Positions 5,825 to 8,150 of a stretch of 8,150 bases of DNA are shown one piece after another. How positions within the stretch are numbered: position 1 is the first letter of the stretch; each line of letters starts with the position of its first letter. A program made the translations under genes and the position numbers. The stretch comes from Candidatus Competibacteraceae bacterium. GTDB taxonomy: Bacteria > Pseudomonadota > Gammaproteobacteria > Competibacterales > Competibacteraceae. Location: NCBI GenBank assembly GCA_020445045.1, contig JAGRHI010000185.1:544-8693 (forward strand), given 5' to 3'. The notes beneath the pieces were generated by a model that made no database searches, was not told where the DNA came from, and saw only the letters and a list, made by a program, of their open reading frames with translations.

Positions 5825-6691
5825 TCATCGGTCGGATCGTCCCGGCTTCGGCGGGCGACGCGGACCGGAGGCCGGGCCACGCCCACCGCGCGGCCGATCC
5901 GGCCAGATCCGGCCGGAGGTCGAGGGCCGACGTGGTTCCGGTTTGGGAGCAGGCCGGGGCGCGTAGCCCACGGCTTGCAGCAACTCCGCCATTCGTGCCT
6001 CGTCCAGCTCATCCCAGTGTCCCGGATGCAGGCCCCGTCGCAAGGTCACCGGTCCGAAACGCACCCGGGTCAAGCGGCTGACCGCCACGCCCTGCGATTC
6101 CCACAAGCGCCGCACCTCGCGGTTGCGCCCCTCCCGCAGAATCACATGGTACCAGCGGTTCGCGCCCTCGCCGCCCGCCTCGCGGATTTCGTCGAAACGC
6201 GCCAGCCCATCTTCCAGCGGCACGCCTTCCCGCAAGCGCTTGAGCATGTCCGGCGTGACCTCGCCCAACACCCGCACCGCGTATTCCCGCTCGACCTGGG
6301 ACGAAGGATGCATCAGCCGGTTGGCCAATTCGCCGTCGTTGGTCAGCAGCAGCAATCCCTGGGTATTCAGGTCGAGCCGGCCCACCACGATCCAGCGCCC
6401 ATCGCGCAAGGGCGGGAGATGCTCGAAGATCGTGGTCCGGCCTTCGGGATCGTGACGGCTGGCGATTTCGCCGACCGGTTTGTAATAGGCCAATACCCGC
6501 CGCTGTTGCCCGAAGGCGCGCACTTGGATCAACTGGCCGTCGATCCCGATTTTCTCCGCGCCGTTGACCGATGCGCCCAGTTGCGCCGGGACGCCGTTCA
6601 CGGTAATGCGGCCCTGGCGAATCCAATCCTCGATCTGGCGGCGGGAGCCCAGTCCCATGCGGGCGAGAAATTTTTGCAGGCGTTCAGCCAT
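5825..6691 (-). CDS. rluB: 23S rRNA pseudouridine synthase RluB
   Basis: This 288-residue RsuA/RluB-type enzyme isomerises a uridine (U2605 in E. coli 23S numbering) in the peptidyl-transferase region to pseudouridine. An S4 RNA-binding domain covers about 1-55, with RLQKFLARMGLGSRR (4-18) as its first helices and GRITVNG (27-33). The catalytic domain opens with YYKPVGEIAS (69-78). GRLDLNTQGLLLLTNDG (104-120) carries the nucleophile D107. REGRNREVRRLW (186-197) and the RVRFGPV segment (209-215) are typical RluB. After about residue 243 comes a Pro/Arg/Gly-rich, probably disordered basic tail, common and variable in this family. Its ATG lies inside the end of scpB (8-nt overlap) without its own clear Shine-Dalgarno, so it is probably translated by coupling. 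Length and motifs favour RluB over RluF or RsuA. Confidence 0.95.
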   Translation of the reverse strand: MAERLQKFLARMGLGSRRQIEDWIRQGRITVNGVPAQLGASVNGAEKIGIDGQLIQVRAFGQQRRVLAYYKPVGEIASRHDPEGRTTIFEHLPPLRDGRWIVVGRLDLNTQGLLLLTNDGELANRLMHPSSQVEREYAVRVLGEVTPDMLKRLREGVPLEDGLARFDEIREAGGEGANRWYHVILREGRNREVRRLWESQGVAVSRLTRVRFGPVTLRRGLHPGHWDELDEARMAELLQAVGYAPRPAPKPEPRRPSTSGRIWPDRPRGGRGPASGPRRPPKPGRSDR

Positions 6692-7286
6692 CGGGTGGTT
6701 CCGTTGCGGTGGTGGAGTCCGAGGACGGGACGGCGATGCGGCGATTCAACTCGGCGTCAATCACCTCCAGATCGCGCGGGGCCGCCAACGGCGGCAACTC
6801 GCTCAGGCTCTTGAGGTTGAAATAATCCAGAAAAGCGCGGGTGGTGGCGTATAGGGCCGGACGGCCGGGCACCTCGCGATGACCGACTATCTTGATCCAG
6901 TCGCGTTCCTGCAGGGTTTTCATGATGCTGCCGCTCACGCTGACGCCGCGCACTTCCTCGATTTCACCACGGGTAACCGGTTGGCGGTAGGCGACCAGCG
7001 CCAGGGTTTCCAACAGCGCGCGCGAGTAGGTGGCGGCCCGTTCTTCCCACAACCGCGACACCCAGGGCGAGAAAGTGCCGGGTACCTGCACACGGAAGCC
7101 GCTGGCGACTTCGATCAGTTCCAGCCCGCGTCCGGCATAATCGGCCGTCAGTTCGGCCAGCGCGGCACGCAACGCCTCCCGCTCGGGCTGTTCTGCTTCC
7201 GGGAAAACCTTCCGCAAGCGTTCCAGCGGCAACGGTTCGCCAGCGGCCAGTAGCACCGCTTCCAGAATGGTTTTCAACGCCGGCAT
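6684..7286 (-). CDS. scpB: Segregation and condensation protein B
   Basis: This 200-residue protein has two winged-helix domains that dimerise and bind the kleisin ScpA, forming the SMC-ScpAB condensin that compacts and segregates the nucleoid. The N-terminal wing is about 1-75, with the family opening LKTILEAVLLAAGEPL (4-19) and GFRVQV (63-68). The second covers about 85-160, with the diagnostic YSRALLETLALVAYRQPVTR (87-106), GEIEEVRGV (107-115) and GRPALYATTRAFLDYF (141-156). The acidic C-terminus is short and variable. The start lies 9 nt after the scpA stop, and the end overlaps rluB by 8 nt, so the three genes form one unit. In many gammaproteobacteria that use MukBEF, scpAB is absent, so its presence points to an SMC-type lineage. 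Confidence 0.96.
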   Translation of the reverse strand: MPALKTILEAVLLAAGEPLPLERLRKVFPEAEQPEREALRAALAELTADYAGRGLELIEVASGFRVQVPGTFSPWVSRLWEERAATYSRALLETLALVAYRQPVTRGEIEEVRGVSVSGSIMKTLQERDWIKIVGHREVPGRPALYATTRAFLDYFNLKSLSELPPLAAPRDLEVIDAELNRRIAVPSSDSTTATEPPDG

Positions 7287-7295
7287 CGCCTGTAC

Positions 7296-8081
7296 TCAAC
7301 CCTGCCGACGGAGATAGATCGGCGCGAACGGTTCGGACTGCACCAGTTCCAAAACCGCCTCGCGCAATAGCTCCAGCACGGCCAGGAACGTCACCACGAT
7401 ACCCATCCGGCCCTCTTCCAGCCGGAACAGTTCGGTGAAGGCGGTAAACCGCAGCGTATCCAGCCGCTCCAGCACTTGGCTCATGCGTTCGCGCACCGAC
7501 CAGGTTTCACGCCGGATCGGATGGTGGCCGAACAGTTCGGCGCGGGCCAGCACCTCGCGCAGGGCGTTCAGCAAGTCGGTCAGGTCGACCGGCGGTGGCG
7601 GACGAACGCTTTCCCGGCAAGGCGGCTCGGCGCTGGCGACGAAGGTTTCGCGCTCCAATCGCGGCAAGGCATCCAGTGCCTTGGCCGCCTGCTGAAAGCG
7701 CTCGTACTCCCGCAGCCGGCGCACCAGCTCGGCGCGCGGATCGTCTTCCTCCGTCTCGGCCAAGGTCGGTTTCGGCAGCAGCAGGCGCGATTTGATTTCC
7801 GCCAGCCAAGCCGCCATCAGCAAATACTCCGCCGCCAGTTCCAGGCGCAGTTCCCGCATCAGCGCCAGATAGTCCATGTACTGCCGGGTGACGGCGGCGA
7901 TGGGAATGTCCAGGATGTCGAGATTCTGCCGTCGGATCAGATACAGCAGCAAATCCAGCGGCCCCTCGAAGGTTTCCAGAAAGACTTCCAAGGCATCCGG
8001 CGGGATGTAGAGATCCCGCGGCAACTGCGTATAGGGTTCGCCGCCGACTCGGGCGAGCGGCGGTTGGGCGATGGTGTCCAT
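7296..8081 (-). CDS. scpA: Segregation and condensation protein A (kleisin)
   Basis: This is a 261-residue kleisin that bridges the heads of the SMC dimer and recruits ScpB. The SMC-neck-binding N-terminal domain contains FEGPLDLLLYLIRRQNLDI (38-56) and IPIAAVTRQYMDYL (59-72), the strongest ScpA signature. LAAEYLLMAAWLAEIKSRLLLP (82-103) is the second conserved helix pair. A Pro- and charge-rich linker (about 104-170) follows. The C-terminal winged helix (about 195-261) includes RFTAFTELF (211-219), VVTFLAVLELLR (229-240) and ends PIYLRR. It is about 10-20 residues longer at the N-terminus than many homologues, so a later start cannot be excluded, but no internal ATG precedes the conserved block. 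The ribosome site before 8081 is weak. It is the first gene of the scpA-scpB-rluB unit within the window. Confidence 0.95.
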   Translation of the reverse strand: MDTIAQPPLARVGGEPYTQLPRDLYIPPDALEVFLETFEGPLDLLLYLIRRQNLDILDIPIAAVTRQYMDYLALMRELRLELAAEYLLMAAWLAEIKSRLLLPKPTLAETEEDDPRAELVRRLREYERFQQAAKALDALPRLERETFVASAEPPCRESVRPPPPVDLTDLLNALREVLARAELFGHHPIRRETWSVRERMSQVLERLDTLRFTAFTELFRLEEGRMGIVVTFLAVLELLREAVLELVQSEPFAPIYLRRQG

Positions 8082-8108
8082 TCAACCGGGAATCGACGAC
8101 GATCCGCC

Positions 8109-8130
8109 GGGGCGCGGCATACCGCGCCCC
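8109..8130. repeat. Perfect GC-rich palindrome upstream of scpA
   Basis: A perfect 9-bp inverted repeat (8109-8117 with 8122-8130) encloses a 4-nt loop, and TAC follows the right arm directly. The form, a short GC-rich hairpin ending in CGCCCCTAC, resembles short interspersed palindromic (REP/MITE-like) repeats of many proteobacteria. It could also be a terminator of a gene beyond the window, but no T-tract follows on either strand. It lies 27 bp upstream of the scpA start. Confidence 0.6.
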
Positions 8131-8150
8131 TACCTTTGATCCAAGGGCAG

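Noticed and set aside
4900..6012. 370-residue minus-strand ORF across the SDR gene and the rluB end
   Set aside because: It overlaps three supported genes and has low-complexity composition; a shadow frame.
5975..6854. Plus-strand ORFs opposite rluB and scpB
   Set aside because: Shadows of conserved genes; no start signals or motifs.
1..8150. CRISPR arrays, tRNA or rRNA genes, transposases, toxin-antitoxin pairs, phage genes
   Set aside because: I read both strands for direct repeat arrays and recognisable genes of these kinds and saw none.

Overview
The window is GC-rich, gene-dense bacterial chromosome, most likely from a gammaproteobacterium. The evidence is a DUF4124 envelope protein, a YciK-type short-chain dehydrogenase, and an scpA-scpB-rluB cluster in that order, combined with high-GC codon use. 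I cannot name a genus. There are no tRNA or rRNA genes, insertion sequences, prophage genes, CRISPR arrays or origin-like arrays. No stretch of more than about 150 bases lacks a supported feature.

Layout. (1) 1-1166, plus strand: two tandem TerD-family genes; the first has lost its start to the window edge. They end in a strong intrinsic terminator (1204-1238). (2) 1254-2621, plus: a complete TrpB2-type tryptophan synthase beta-like gene whose start lies only 15 nt after that terminator. (3) 2684-3283, minus: a GNAT acetyltransferase, convergent with trpB2. (4) 3416-3817, plus: a small exported protein with two DUF4124 repeats, divergent from the GNAT gene. (5) 3887-4060, minus: an unrecognised 57-residue cationic protein with a near-ideal ribosome binding site. 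(6) 4145-5799, plus: a squalene/phytoene synthase-fold protein that lacks the catalytic aspartate motifs, then a YciK-like SDR. The 35-nt gap between them is filled by an 11-codon mini-ORF whose stop overlaps the SDR start. (7) 5825-8081, minus: a tight operon read right to left, scpA, scpB, rluB, coding for the kleisin and winged-helix partners of SMC condensin and the 23S rRNA pseudouridine synthase RluB. Upstream of scpA is a perfect GC-rich palindrome (8109-8130).

How the genes work together. ScpA and ScpB are partners in chromosome segregation, and rluB is translationally tied to scpB by an 8-nt overlap. The two TerD paralogues are probably co-transcribed calcium-binding stress proteins. 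The synthase-like protein and the SDR look like a co-expressed pair with degenerate or variant active sites. The other genes are unrelated neighbours.

I see no clear new multi-gene system. Most of the window is ordinary chromosome. The points worth a second look are the pseudo-synthase/SDR pair with its mini-ORF, the orphan 57-residue protein, the terminator placed against the trpB2 start, and the palindrome upstream of scpA.
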